NCBI GenBank assembly: GCA_026706485.1
Contig: JAPOYR010000011.1
Location: forward strand, 620,001-684,000
Origin: Chloroflexota bacterium
GTDB lineage: Bacteria; Chloroflexota; UBA11872
DNA: 64,000 nt
Direction: 5' to 3'
A program made the translations under genes and the position numbers. Under the pieces are notes generated by a model. It made no database searches and was not told where the DNA came from. It saw only the letters and a list, made by a program, of their open reading frames with translations. Positions 40,024 through 46,797 of the stretch are shown in pieces (the first letter of the stretch is position 1; every line of letters starts with the position of its first letter).

Positions 40024-40796
40024 TTCGAAGCTCCGGCGTCGCCGTTCGGCGCCAGTGACGTCGGCGCGGGCATCAGCGCATCTGCGTGCATCGGCATGAC
40101 GGCCATTCGCGCGAGGGCGGTGGGCCCCCAGGCTCTGAACAGCCAGGGGCCGGTGGCGCTCACCGATTGCAGACGCAGGGGCGCGTGGGTAGAGCGCCGC
40201 GCCCACCCCTGCGGGCCACCGTCAATCGCCAGCGCGACCGCGCTCACGCGCTGCATGAACAGCGGGTTGATCGCGCCGCTCGCCACCGTCGCCGCGTCCG
40301 GCTCGGGCATCAGCTGCTCGATGTCCGGGAATCTCCAGTCCGCCTCGGTGCGGCCTTGGGCCACGGTCTCCTGCCGTTGGCCCTTGTGCTGGGTCGTCGC
40401 GGTGACGTCCACGCCGTGGTCCGTAGGCGTAGCTCGCAGCGTCGCGTCGCCCTTCGTCTTGGGATGGCGGACGAGCGCCCTGCCCAGGTGCACGGCTTCC
40501 TTGCGATGCAGGTAGACCATCGGGCCGTCGCTGCTGTTGCCGGAGTCGGGCATCGCCTGATCGACGATCATGGCCGTGAATCCGTCGGCGGATTCCATGC
40601 GCACGCGGTCGCTGGCGAAGGTGAGTCGTACGTGCTCGAGGATGGGACGGGAGCTATCGGTCGCCGCGCCGCCGGCGACGGCTTGTAGCAGCTTCCCGAT
40701 CTGCCACGCGGCGTCTGGCGGGATATCCGCCGTCCATTCGCTGGTGACGGCGGCGCTCGTGGCGCGGTCGCCGGGGGTACAGGTATCGTTCGGCAT
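40020..40796 (-). CDS. Sliding-clamp-like protein
   Basis: A 258-residue protein with features of beta-clamp domains: SRPILEHVRLTFASDRVRMESADGFTAMIVD in the first third (compare the clamp pattern R.xL.xVxLxF...xVxLxATDG) and, at the end, RAWGPTALARMAVMPMHADAL, like the clamp C-terminal VVMPM tail. At about 260 residues it has two, not three, clamp domains. Ribosome site GGAGGAG lies 5 bases before ATG. A phage clamp could load the host polymerase on phage DNA; no phage polymerase is present in the window. Confidence 0.75.
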   Translation of the reverse strand: MPNDTCTPGDRATSAAVTSEWTADIPPDAAWQIGKLLQAVAGGAATDSSRPILEHVRLTFASDRVRMESADGFTAMIVDQAMPDSGNSSDGPMVYLHRKEAVHLGRALVRHPKTKGDATLRATPTDHGVDVTATTQHKGQRQETVAQGRTEADWRFPDIEQLMPEPDAATVASGAINPLFMQRVSAVALAIDGGPQGWARRSTHAPLRLQSVSATGPWLFRAWGPTALARMAVMPMHADALMPAPTSLAPNGDAGASK

Positions 40797-40872
40797 GGGG
40801 CCTCCTCCGGTGGTCCCTAGCGCCCCGTTGGCCGTCGCATGGCCGCGGGGCGCGCTTCATCGCGCGGGCGGA
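40797..40872. other. 76-base gap before the clamp-like gene
   Basis: Nothing coding is seen. It holds the GGAGGAG ribosome site of the clamp gene and a GCGC-type inverted repeat; no clear promoter. Confidence 0.5.
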
Positions 40873-41178
40873 TCAGGCTATAGGCACGCCCCCTTCACGT
40901 CGGCGCCGGGACGCCCACGGCGGCACCGGCAACCTCACGTCGAGCTCCGGATGCTTCGCGAGCGTGACGCGGCTCGCCGTCAGCGCGGCGATGTAGTTGT
41001 CGCGCGTGGGCTGCTCGTGCGCGTGGTCCCAGCAGGCGGCGACCGCATCGGCCATGCCCGAGAGTCGGGCGTCGGTCGTGCGGCTGGAGGCCTCGCGCCA
41101 GAGCGCGGCCACGTCGGCGAGCGCCGCGACGGCCTCGGGTGACGGGGCGAACGGCGCGCGTGCGCTGTCGACGGCCAT
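40873..41178 (-). CDS. Small helical protein
   Basis: A 101-residue protein starting at ATG 41178 in an ATGA overlap: AVDSARAPFAPSPEAVAALADVAALWREASSRTTDARLSGMADAVAACWDHAHEQPTRDNYIAALT; all helical. The end is RRRREGGVPIA. It is not recognised. Confidence 0.62.
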   Translation of the reverse strand: MAVDSARAPFAPSPEAVAALADVAALWREASSRTTDARLSGMADAVAACWDHAHEQPTRDNYIAALTASRVTLAKHPELDVRLPVPPWASRRRREGGVPIA

Positions 41179-41432
41179 CAGGCCGTGAATCCCGTGAGGA
41201 AGAGGCGCAGGACGCGAGCGGCGTGGGACTGAGCGCGGACATCGGTGTTGAAGGCCGCGTGCTGCGTAGCCGAGTCCGCCATCGTGAGGTAGACCCTTCG
41301 CCGGATGGCGTGAGCTTCTCGGGTGCGACAGGTCGGGCACGTCGCTTCGGCGGGCGTCGGCGCGACAGGCCCCCAGCTCAGTCCGCAGATCGGCGGCCAG
41401 GGGTGGCCGACGTGGGTCGCCTCGGCCATCAC
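41178..41432 (-). CDS. Small protein with two Cys pairs
   Basis: An 84-residue protein (GTG start in a GTGA overlap; the ATG right after is the alternative). EATHVGHPWPPICGLSWGPV, then ATCPTCRTREAHAIRRRVY, so C...CPTC forms a possible zinc site, followed by a helix. Unknown function. Confidence 0.6.
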   Translation of the reverse strand: MMAEATHVGHPWPPICGLSWGPVAPTPAEATCPTCRTREAHAIRRRVYLTMADSATQHAAFNTDVRAQSHAARVLRLFLTGFTA

Positions 41433-41641
41433 GCCACCTCTCGCAGGTCAAACACCGGCAGGCGGTCGCTCCACGGCCCGAAGCTGTCGTCGACCAGCGG
41501 CTCGGGGCCCAGGTCGATCTCGACGATCAGCTTCGAGCCCCAGACTCGCATGGCGCTCACGGCGGCGCGGTCGTCTTCGCCGCGCTCGATGCTGGGGTGG
41601 CTCACTCGGACGGTGCTGCCGGGCTGGATTATCTCGGCCAT
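41429..41641 (-). CDS. Small beta-rich protein
   Basis: A 70-residue protein, AEIIQPGSTVRVSHPSIERG, then SAMRVWGSKLIVEIDLGPEPL and LPVFDLREVA. It looks like an SH3-type small barrel. ATG in an ATGA overlap; not recognised. Confidence 0.6.
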   Translation of the reverse strand: MAEIIQPGSTVRVSHPSIERGEDDRAAVSAMRVWGSKLIVEIDLGPEPLVDDSFGPWSDRLPVFDLREVA

Positions 41642-41973
41642 CACTTGACCTCCACGCCGTAGACGGCGCCGACCAGCCCGCGGACCAGCTCGTCGTCGCG
41701 CCGGTCGAAGCGCCAAGCCTCGCCGCCGACGATGGCGGGATGCCGCCCGTGGATCCGGCGGCCGCCGATCTGCCGTGCTTGGGCGGCGAATTCGGGGTCG
41801 TACGGTCCGGTTACGGTCAGGCCGCCTCTGCCGGGGGCCACGATCACGTCCATCTCCTGCTCCCTTCGCACGCTGGCCTTTCCAGCGACGTGGGGGTCCA
41901 AGTGGGGAGAGTCTTGGGCCCCCACGTCGCCGCCCATGCCCACCGGCATGGGGAGCGGCAGCGGCTGCTTCAT
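41641..41973 (-). CDS. Small protein, two possible starts
   Basis: A 110-residue protein if begun at ATG 41973 (ATGA overlap, MKQPLPLPMPVGMGGDVGAQ). A strong AAGGGAG stands 6 bases before an internal ATG at 41853, so a 70-residue form (MDVIVAPGRGGLTVTGPYDP) may be made or preferred. The common part is GGRRIHGRHPAIVGGEAWRF and RGLVGAVYGVEVK. Unknown function. Confidence 0.6.
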   Translation of the reverse strand: MKQPLPLPMPVGMGGDVGAQDSPHLDPHVAGKASVRREQEMDVIVAPGRGGLTVTGPYDPEFAAQARQIGGRRIHGRHPAIVGGEAWRFDRRDDELVRGLVGAVYGVEVK

Positions 41974-42380
41974 CACGCCGCCGCCTGGCGCGTCGAGCAT
42001 TTGGCGGTCTGGGCGATGTAGACCAGCCCCAAGCGGACCGCTTCGTTGACCGCCAGGTGTTCCGCAAACTCCGGGCTGCTGGCGTAGACCTTGGTCCGGA
42101 TCGGGTGCAGATCCACGTACGTCGCGGGGCGGTTGATCGTGACCTCGAACAGCGGCCAGCCCTGCTCGCGGCCGCTCCAGGTGTCCGGCGTCTTGAACGT
42201 GCCGATCAGGACGTCGTTCCCGTCCGCGTCCGTCTCGCGTAGCTGCTCGGCGTCGCAGTGAACGTGGTCGTACTCGGCGCCGGCGAGGATGCAGGTCCGC
42301 CGGTGTCCGGCGTCGGTCGGCTCCCAATCGCCCCAGAGGTGGCTGGTGCACTTCCGCGTCGGGTGTCGCTTGCTGGCCAT
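41973..42380 (-). CDS. Small Cys/His protein
   Basis: A 135-residue protein with CTSHLWGDWEPTDAGHRRTC and DHVHCDAEQL at the N-terminus, and an ATTCRN-like end (TAKCSTRQAAA). Its middle, GREQGWPLFEVTINRPATYV, is beta-rich. The start shares a base with the preceding stop (TAATG). Unknown function. Confidence 0.6.
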   Translation of the reverse strand: MASKRHPTRKCTSHLWGDWEPTDAGHRRTCILAGAEYDHVHCDAEQLRETDADGNDVLIGTFKTPDTWSGREQGWPLFEVTINRPATYVDLHPIRTKVYASSPEFAEHLAVNEAVRLGLVYIAQTAKCSTRQAAA

Positions 42381-42541
42381 TACCCCAGCACCTCGACGTC
42401 GGCGATGTAGCGGCCGGCGCGGTTGTGGCGGTGGTTCTCGCGGATGCCGACCTTCGGGCGGTTGCCCTTGAGTGCAACCCTGGCGCTGCGGCGGATCCGC
42501 TTGTTCACCCGCCGCCGCTGCTGTCGCTTCGTCTTGGCCAT
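42380..42541 (-). CDS. Very basic 53-residue protein
   Basis: Product: MAKTKRQQRRRVNKRIRRSA, then RVALKGNRPKVGIRENHRHN and a short end. More than one third of residues are Arg, Lys or His. It has the ribosome site GAGGGGAG a few bases before ATG, the same block as the gene at 42648. It could be a nucleic-acid-binding or capsid-associated peptide. It is followed by the next gene through TAATG. Confidence 0.7.
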   Translation of the reverse strand: MAKTKRQQRRRVNKRIRRSARVALKGNRPKVGIRENHRHNRAGRYIADVEVLG

Positions 42542-42558
42542 CCCGTTCTCCCCTCGGT

Positions 42559-42635
42559 CCGCCGGCTCTTTCGGCGGTCTCGGGGTCGAAGCCTGGGCTT
42601 GGGCCCCGAGAGCGCCGCCGGTGCCGAAGCACCGG
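42559..42635 (-). terminator. Cluster of three strong hairpins
   Basis: In the 106-base gap before the basic 53-residue gene, three hairpins stand in a row: CCGGTGC-TTCG-GCACCGG (42618-42635, a UUCG tetraloop on a perfect 7-bp stem), CTCGGGG...CCCCGAG (42579-42610, itself enclosing AAGC/GCTT), and CCGCCG...CGGCGG (42559-42577). No T-runs follow. Together they may end or attenuate the transcript of the first gene, or protect the downstream mRNA. Confidence 0.6.
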
Positions 42636-42647
42636 AGGCGTTGGCGG

Positions 42648-43118
42648 TTAGCAACCGAGAGCCTTGGCGACCATGCGGCGGGTCGGGGTTGAACCCCAGC
42701 CGTGGTCGTCGAACCAGACGGTCGCGACTTCGGCTCGGGCCAGGGCTGTGATGTTGCTCATCCCGCTCGTGCTCGCGTTCACGCGTGCGCCCTCGCGGAC
42801 TTGCCGGAGCATCCAGTCGTCCAGCAGGGCCAGCGCCTTCTCGGGCTTGATGGGCTTGTCCTGGTTCTCATCGACCACCCGCTGCACCATGTGCTCGACG
42901 TTCTCGATGACGTCCAGGCGGGCTGCTGATAGGAGCGCGTCGCCGCCCCATGAGAAGGCGTGGGCTGCGTCGTACCCGCTCTTGGTCAGCTTCTCGGCGA
43001 AGCTCGCGAGCTCGTTCTGCGACTGCTTGCGCGTGCTGTCGATGGTCCACTGGAGGTTCTCCATCGCCATCTCTTGCTCGGTCGCCTGCTTGGTCTCGGT
43101 CGCCGTCTCTGTTGCCAT
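42648..43118 (-). CDS. First gene of the middle operon, helical protein
   Basis: A 156-residue helical protein, starting with Thr/Glu-rich ATETATETKQATEQEMAM, then WTIDSTRKQSQNELASFAEKLTKSG, and later DVIENVEHMVQRVVDENQ. It is transcribed from a good sigma70 promoter at 43154-43182. Ribosome site GGGGAGAACGAG immediately precedes the ATG. Function unknown; as the first product it may be regulatory or protective. Confidence 0.7.
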   Translation of the reverse strand: MATETATETKQATEQEMAMENLQWTIDSTRKQSQNELASFAEKLTKSGYDAAHAFSWGGDALLSAARLDVIENVEHMVQRVVDENQDKPIKPEKALALLDDWMLRQVREGARVNASTSGMSNITALARAEVATVWFDDHGWGSTPTRRMVAKALGC

Positions 43119-43153
43119 CTCGTTCTCCCCTTGTGGGACTCAACTGATAGCTA

Positions 43154-43182
43154 AATATAGCGTGACTGCTAGCACCTGTAAA
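43154..43182 (-). promoter_or_regulatory. Sigma70-type promoter for the middle operon
   Basis: On the minus strand TTTACA (43177-43182), a 17-base spacer and TATATT (43154-43159), about 36 bases upstream of the gene at 43118. Both boxes and the spacing fit the consensus well, and the surrounding 60 bases are unusually A+T-rich for this phage. It faces the helix-turn-helix gene at 43229. Confidence 0.75.
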
Positions 43183-43206
43183 GCGTTTTCCGCGTGTTTT
43201 CGCGAC
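43183..43206. promoter_or_regulatory. Direct repeats that may be operator sites
   Basis: GCGTTTTCC and GTGTTTTCG stand next to each other just upstream of the -35 box of the divergent promoter. They are candidate binding sites for the regulator encoded at 43229. Only sequence shows this. Confidence 0.4.
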
Positions 43207-43228
43207 AATTTTTTGATATTCTCAGAGC

Positions 43229-43546
43229 GTGAAGACTTATACGGCGGCCACAGCAGCTCGCGAGCTTGGCGTTCACCCGAGCCTGGTGACGCATTGGTGT
43301 CGCAACGGGCGCATCAAGGCGACCAAGCACGGCAAGGCGTGGCTGATCACCGAACGAAGCCTGCGCGCCTTCGAGCGCACGCGGCGCCCGCGGGGCCGGC
43401 CGTCGCCTTCGCCAGAGCGCAACGCCGCCATCGTGGCGGCCGTGGCGAGCGGTGAATCACAGCGGGTGGTGGCCGCTCGATTCGGAATCACGCAGCCGCA
43501 CGTCTCTCACATCGTCCGCAGCGCCCGCGCCGACGCCGGCGACTGA
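43229..43546 (+). CDS. Divergent helix-turn-helix regulator
   Basis: A 105-residue protein on the plus strand. KTYTAATAARELGVHPSLVTHWCRNGRIKATKHGKAWLI is an excisionase/MerR-like winged helix; the C-terminal part, ERNAAIVAAVASGESQRVVAARFGITQPHVSHIVRSARA, is a second helix-turn-helix of the resolvase or Trp-repressor type. The start is GTG; a TATTCT-like box 7 bases before it fits leaderless transcription. Divergent from the strong middle promoter, it is the best candidate for a phage switch regulator in the window. Confidence 0.85.
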   Translation: MKTYTAATAARELGVHPSLVTHWCRNGRIKATKHGKAWLITERSLRAFERTRRPRGRPSPSPERNAAIVAAVASGESQRVVAARFGITQPHVSHIVRSARADAGD

Positions 43547-43550
43547 GCGA

Positions 43551-44003
43551 TCACGGCCGCTCCCAGACGTTCTTGTCGAGCAGCGGATGCTTATCGACGC
43601 GCGGGCGGCTGGGCGTATGCCACGACCGTCCCCTGACCTTCCCGACGAAGCGATAGCCAGCGGCGCGGAGGCTCGAACCGGGCTCCGTTACCAGCGTGTA
43701 CGTGACGAGCTTGCGATAACCCATCGCGCGTGCGGCTCGCCACGCCGCCCCGTAGAGCATCGAGCACCCGTTCGGCACGCCCTCACGAACCGCCACGCGG
43801 GTGACTTCCGCCGTCCAGCCGTCTTGCAAGCCTTTTGCGACGGGGCGCCCGACGATGCACACTCCGCAGATTTCGTCGCGCTCGGCAATCGCGATGGCGA
43901 AGATTCCGCCAGGTGGCGCGGGGTGATGCCGGTGGTGGCGGTCCACCCACGCGCACGCGTCGCGCAGCGAGACTGGCGCCAGTTCGAGCCGGGGTCGCCT
44001 CAG
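43551..44003 (-). CDS. XF1762-family protein, GNAT-like fold suspected
   Basis: About 150 residues; LELAPVSLRDACAWVDRHHRHH, then IAIAERDEICGVCIVGRPVAKGLQDGWTAEVTRVAV, GCSMLYGAAWRAARAMGYRKLVTYTLVTEPGSSLRAAGYRFVGKVRGRSWHTPSRPRVDKHP. This is the XF1762 phage family, a short protein with an acyltransferase-like layout. The only start that follows the operon's 4-base overlap rule is a CTG at 44001-44003 (CTGA with the methylase stop). It may act with the methylases on phage DNA, but the chemistry is unknown. Confidence 0.78.
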   Translation of the reverse strand: MRRPRLELAPVSLRDACAWVDRHHRHHPAPPGGIFAIAIAERDEICGVCIVGRPVAKGLQDGWTAEVTRVAVREGVPNGCSMLYGAAWRAARAMGYRKLVTYTLVTEPGSSLRAAGYRFVGKVRGRSWHTPSRPRVDKHPLLDKNVWERP

Positions 44004-44635
44004 AGCGCCATGACCTCCTGCGCCAACCGGTCGGCGGCCATCTCGCAGTAGCGTTCTTCGATCTCGATGCCGATAGCGCGACGCCCGCAATGCTTCGCCG
44101 CCACCAGCGTCGTGCCGCTGCCGGCGAAGGGATCCAGCACGGTGTCCGCGGGGTCCGTCCACTTGCCGACGATCCAGACGACGTGCCCGAGCTTGCGCGG
44201 CGTCGGATGGCCGGTCTGCTTGCCCTTGGGATCGGGGTCCATGCACTTGCCCGGAATGAGCACGCGCCCCGGCTCTACCGCCGGCGGCTCGCCGAACAGG
44301 TAGGCCACGTCGCTCGCGTGCAGGAGCCGCCCGATATACGAGGCGTTGGCATATTCGAGCCAGCACACGCGAAAGAACGGCAGCCGGTCCGGGATGGCCG
44401 TCAGCACTCGCGGGTCCGACGCGCATCCGAAGTGGACGGCTGCCCGTTTGCCCCGCCACAGGCGCGCCGACTCGGCCAGCAGCTCGCCGGGTCGATCTGC
44501 GCCTACGAGGTCCGGGCTGCTGTTCGGCCAGACGGGATCGGTCACGACGGTCTCGTAGCCGTCAATCTCGGGTAGTAGCTCGCGGCAGTCGCCGTGGTAG
44601 ATCGTGACGCCGGCGTGCTCGTAGAAGGGCCTCAC
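44000..44635 (-). CDS. DNA methyltransferase (N4/N6 type)
   Basis: A 211-residue amino-methyltransferase: motif IV is TVVTDPVWPN (usually DPPW/Y, here DPVW), motif I at the C-terminus is DTVLDPFAGSGTTLVAAKHCGRRAIGIEIEERYCEMAADRL, so the order is IV before I (beta class). It begins IYHGDCRELLPEIDG, typical for such phage enzymes. GTG start in a GTGA overlap with the cytosine methyltransferase. It probably protects phage DNA from restriction. The changed DPVW could affect activity. Confidence 0.88.
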   Translation of the reverse strand: MRPFYEHAGVTIYHGDCRELLPEIDGYETVVTDPVWPNSSPDLVGADRPGELLAESARLWRGKRAAVHFGCASDPRVLTAIPDRLPFFRVCWLEYANASYIGRLLHASDVAYLFGEPPAVEPGRVLIPGKCMDPDPKGKQTGHPTPRKLGHVVWIVGKWTDPADTVLDPFAGSGTTLVAAKHCGRRAIGIEIEERYCEMAADRLAQEVMAL

Positions 44636-45678
44636 GCGACTAGCCGCTTATACAGCGTCAGCCATGCTCGCGCCGCCACTCGCGGTACGACGCCGTTTCC
44701 AAGGGCTCTAATCTGGTCCACCCGATAGGGAAACCCATGAACCAGCACGCCCACATCGGGTTGATCAGGCCAAGGACGGCATTCTTGCCGTGTGATTGCA
44801 GACCGGTGCGGCGAGAGGCCGTGAGCGTCGGCAACCGCCTCTGCAGCACCTCGCTCAAGGGCCGACTGTTGCGGGTGATATTGCTGGCGCCGCTGCGATG
44901 GTCGCGCGCCGTTAGCGTCGGGAGCATCTGCTGAAGCGCCGTTCGCAGATTGATCCCGCCGTCTCGCCCCTGACTTCCCGGGCCGCTCTCGGCGTCCGAC
45001 TCCGTCAACGTTGGAAGCATCCGCATTAGCTGTTGGAGCGAGGGGCGTTCCCTGGCATTCGGTCCTAGAGACGTGTTCCGACCATATTCCTGTGCGGTCA
45101 ACGTCGGAAGTAGCGCCCCCATCAACGTCGGGTTGCCCCTTGGATATCGCCGGCTCGCTCGGCTGGCGTCCGCCGCCACCAGCGTCGGCCAAGAGGTAGA
45201 CCCGTCGCCGCCGATGGAAAGCTCCACTGGCTTCCGCGCTGAACACGCCCCACTCCGCAGCGAACCCGAGATCGGCCAGCGAGCCGAGTACGGCTCCAAG
45301 TCCGGTTGGAGCAAGGATGCCTGGCGGATTCTCCAAGAAGACGTGACGCGGTCCCACATCGCGAACGATTCGGGCGATATCTGGCCAGAGCCATCGCTCG
45401 TCCTCTTGCCCGCGCCGCTGGCCGGCGACGCTGAACGGCTGGCACGGGAACCCCGCAGTGACGATATCCACGACGCCACGCCACGGGCGGCCGTCGAACG
45501 TTCCGAGGTCACTCCAGATAGGCGCTTCGTCCAGGCAACCCTCCGCCATACGCGCGACCATGACCGCGGCGTTATAGGCTTCCCGTTCGACGTAGCAGAT
45601 GGTTCGTGCCTCGGGAACGGCGAGTCGCACGCCGAGCTCAAGTCCGCCGACGCCGGCACATAGAGCCAGGACATTCAC
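44632..45678 (-). CDS. DNA (cytosine-5-)-methyltransferase
   Basis: A 348-residue C5 methylase: motif I VLALCAGVGGLELGVRLA, motif IV with the catalytic Cys VTAGFPCQPFSVAGQRRG, motif VI FLENPPGIL (ENV here is ENP), motif VIII HRRRRVYLLAD, a variable region with target recognition, and motifs IX-X DQIRALGNGVVPRVAARAWLTLY. It should methylate C in phage DNA. Its 3' half also reads as a conserved methylase-like segment in the next frame (see the overlapping frame entry). Confidence 0.92.
   Translation of the reverse strand: MNVLALCAGVGGLELGVRLAVPEARTICYVEREAYNAAVMVARMAEGCLDEAPIWSDLGTFDGRPWRGVVDIVTAGFPCQPFSVAGQRRGQEDERWLWPDIARIVRDVGPRHVFLENPPGILAPTGLGAVLGSLADLGFAAEWGVFSAEASGAFHRRRRVYLLADAGGGGRQPSEPAISKGQPDVDGGATSDVDRTGIWSEHVSRTECQGTPLAPTANADASNVDGVGRRERPGKSGARRRDQSANGASADAPDANGARPSQRRQQYHPQQSALERGAAEAVADAHGLSPHRSAITRQECRPWPDQPDVGVLVHGFPYRVDQIRALGNGVVPRVAARAWLTLYKRLVA
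44658..45215 (-). other. Second conserved-looking frame inside the C5 methylase gene
   Basis: The frame shifted by one base stays open for over 1 kb (45674 to 44658). From about 45215 on it reads four LPTLTA-type repeats (LPTLTAQEYG, LPTLTESDAE, LPTLTARDHR, LPTLTASRRT) and ends in LINPMWACWFMGFPIGWTRL, which resembles the PTPTA / LNPRFVEWLMGFPIGWT end of another group of phage cytosine methylases. Either frame can be that of a real family. It may be overprinting, a frameshifted product or a fossil of a replaced C-terminus. Confidence 0.5.
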
Positions 45679-45694
45679 GCTGGCTCCGGTTGCG

Positions 45695-45940
45695 TCACCA
45701 GCCCAGATCCTCGGGCGACAAGGCGGGCTGGCGCCGGCGCCGCAGTCCGATACCGATATCCCGCTCGACGGACTCCCGGACGACGGCGATCACGACGTCT
45801 GGCGTCACGCCGAACACGTCCGCCACGCGAGCGGACGCATCGCCGTGGGGCGTCGCGTCGTATGCCGTGAGAATTCGGTCGACGATGCCCGGGCTCACTT
45901 CGTCCAGGCGCTCGCTCACCGACCGCCGCGGTTCCCTCAC
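45695..45940 (-). CDS. Small helical protein
   Basis: An 81-residue protein started by GTG in a GTGA overlap with the zinc-type gene. MREPRRSVSERLDEVSPGIV, then DRILTAYDATPHGDASARVADVFGVTPDVVIAVVRESVERDIG: a helix-turn-helix-like arrangement could be present in the second half. A longer frame that runs upstream of this GTG is a shadow of the 55-residue gene. Unknown function. Confidence 0.6.
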   Translation of the reverse strand: MREPRRSVSERLDEVSPGIVDRILTAYDATPHGDASARVADVFGVTPDVVIAVVRESVERDIGIGLRRRRQPALSPEDLGW

Positions 45941-46104
45941 AGTGCGCACTGGTCGGGTGGGGGGGGTAGTGGTGGCGGGTCCGCGGGGACGTCGAAACCT
46001 CGCCAGCGCCGGTCGCATCGGCGAGAGCAGGCCCACTCCGAATCGCTCGTCGCAGCGAACACGCACCCGCACCAACGGCATAGCCTCTGGCGCTTGCGGG
46101 TCAC
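45937..46104 (-). CDS. 55-residue zinc-finger-like protein
   Basis: A short protein (GTG start): MTRKRQRLCRWCGCVFAATS, then DSEWACSRRCDRRWRGFDVP and a proline-rich tail. The CxxCxC...F...CS..C pattern resembles treble-clef fingers common in small phage proteins. The longer frame at the same place lacks such a pattern, and this one keeps the usual GTGA overlap with the next gene. Confidence 0.62.
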   Translation of the reverse strand: MTRKRQRLCRWCGCVFAATSDSEWACSRRCDRRWRGFDVPADPPPLPPPPDQCAL

Positions 46105-46142
46105 CCGAGGGATCCCGCGCGGCGCGAACCGCCGCGGCGGTG

Positions 46143-46216
46143 TGGTTGGGGAGGCAGGGATCGAACCTGCGCTCCGGGAGTCAAAGTCCCGTGCCTTACC
46201 ACTTGGCTACTCCCCA
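46143..46216 (-). tRNA. tRNA-Gln (UUG)
   Basis: On the minus strand a 74-base cloverleaf: acceptor TGGGGAG/CTCCCCA, T-loop GGTTCGATCC, anticodon stem CGGGA-N7-TCCCG with loop CTTTGAC, which places TTG at the anticodon; discriminator A and an encoded CCA end. It overlaps the 3' end of the helix-turn-helix gene by 10 bases, so it is expressed in the phage operon. A phage tRNA may help decode CAA codons. Confidence 0.95.
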
Positions 46217-46797
46217 TCGGCGGGCCCGGCCTTCGCTCCCAGCGCCTCTCGGACGGTCTCGGCGATCTGGCTGATCGGCACCGGCTCGCCGTCCGGGTCC
46301 GGGTCCGGCTCTTCGCGCGTATGCGCCTCCGGCCTTAAGGTTTCTTTGTTTTCCCTCTTATCTATTCCTTCAACCCTGGACACAATTGCGTCCGAGGTTG
46401 CGGACAGGGTGTCCGGGGTTGCGGACATCTGGGCCCCGCCGTCTTCGCCAACCTCGGACGATATGTCCGGGGTTGGGTTGGTGCTCAACCCGTTCGCGAG
46501 ACGTACACGAACAAGCCGATAGAGCGTGCGCAGCCCGTGGTATTTGGGCTTGCGGAAGCCCGCCGGGAGTTCGTCCCAATCAGCCACCTCGAGTTCACCC
46601 GCCTCGACCATGGCGGACTGCGACCGCCGGACGCTGCGGTCGGTTACCCGGACGTCAGCCGCCAAGTCCGTCGGCGTGACCCAGCAGTACCCCAGGGGCG
46701 TCGTGTAGTTCGCCATAGCGCAGAGCACGTGATAGGCCGTGCCTGTGATTTCTGGCGGCGTCTGTCGGCGGATAACCGCCATCTCGTCGTAGCCCAT
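46207..46797 (-). CDS. Winged-helix protein, replication initiator-like
   Basis: A 196-residue protein. The first 80 residues hold a winged helix (TGTAYHVLCAMANYTTPLGYCWVTPTDLAADVRVTDRSVRRSQSAMVEAGELEVADWDELPAG) of the replisome organiser type; residues 110-196 are acidic, disordered and end ISQIAETVREALG. It follows DnaB and the HNH fusion in the transcript, where lambda O-like or DnaD-like loaders lie. It could bind the origin or load DnaB. The stop lies inside the tRNA-Gln gene. Confidence 0.75.
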   Translation of the reverse strand: MGYDEMAVIRRQTPPEITGTAYHVLCAMANYTTPLGYCWVTPTDLAADVRVTDRSVRRSQSAMVEAGELEVADWDELPAGFRKPKYHGLRTLYRLVRVRLANGLSTNPTPDISSEVGEDGGAQMSATPDTLSATSDAIVSRVEGIDKRENKETLRPEAHTREEPDPDPDGEPVPISQIAETVREALGAKAGPADGE

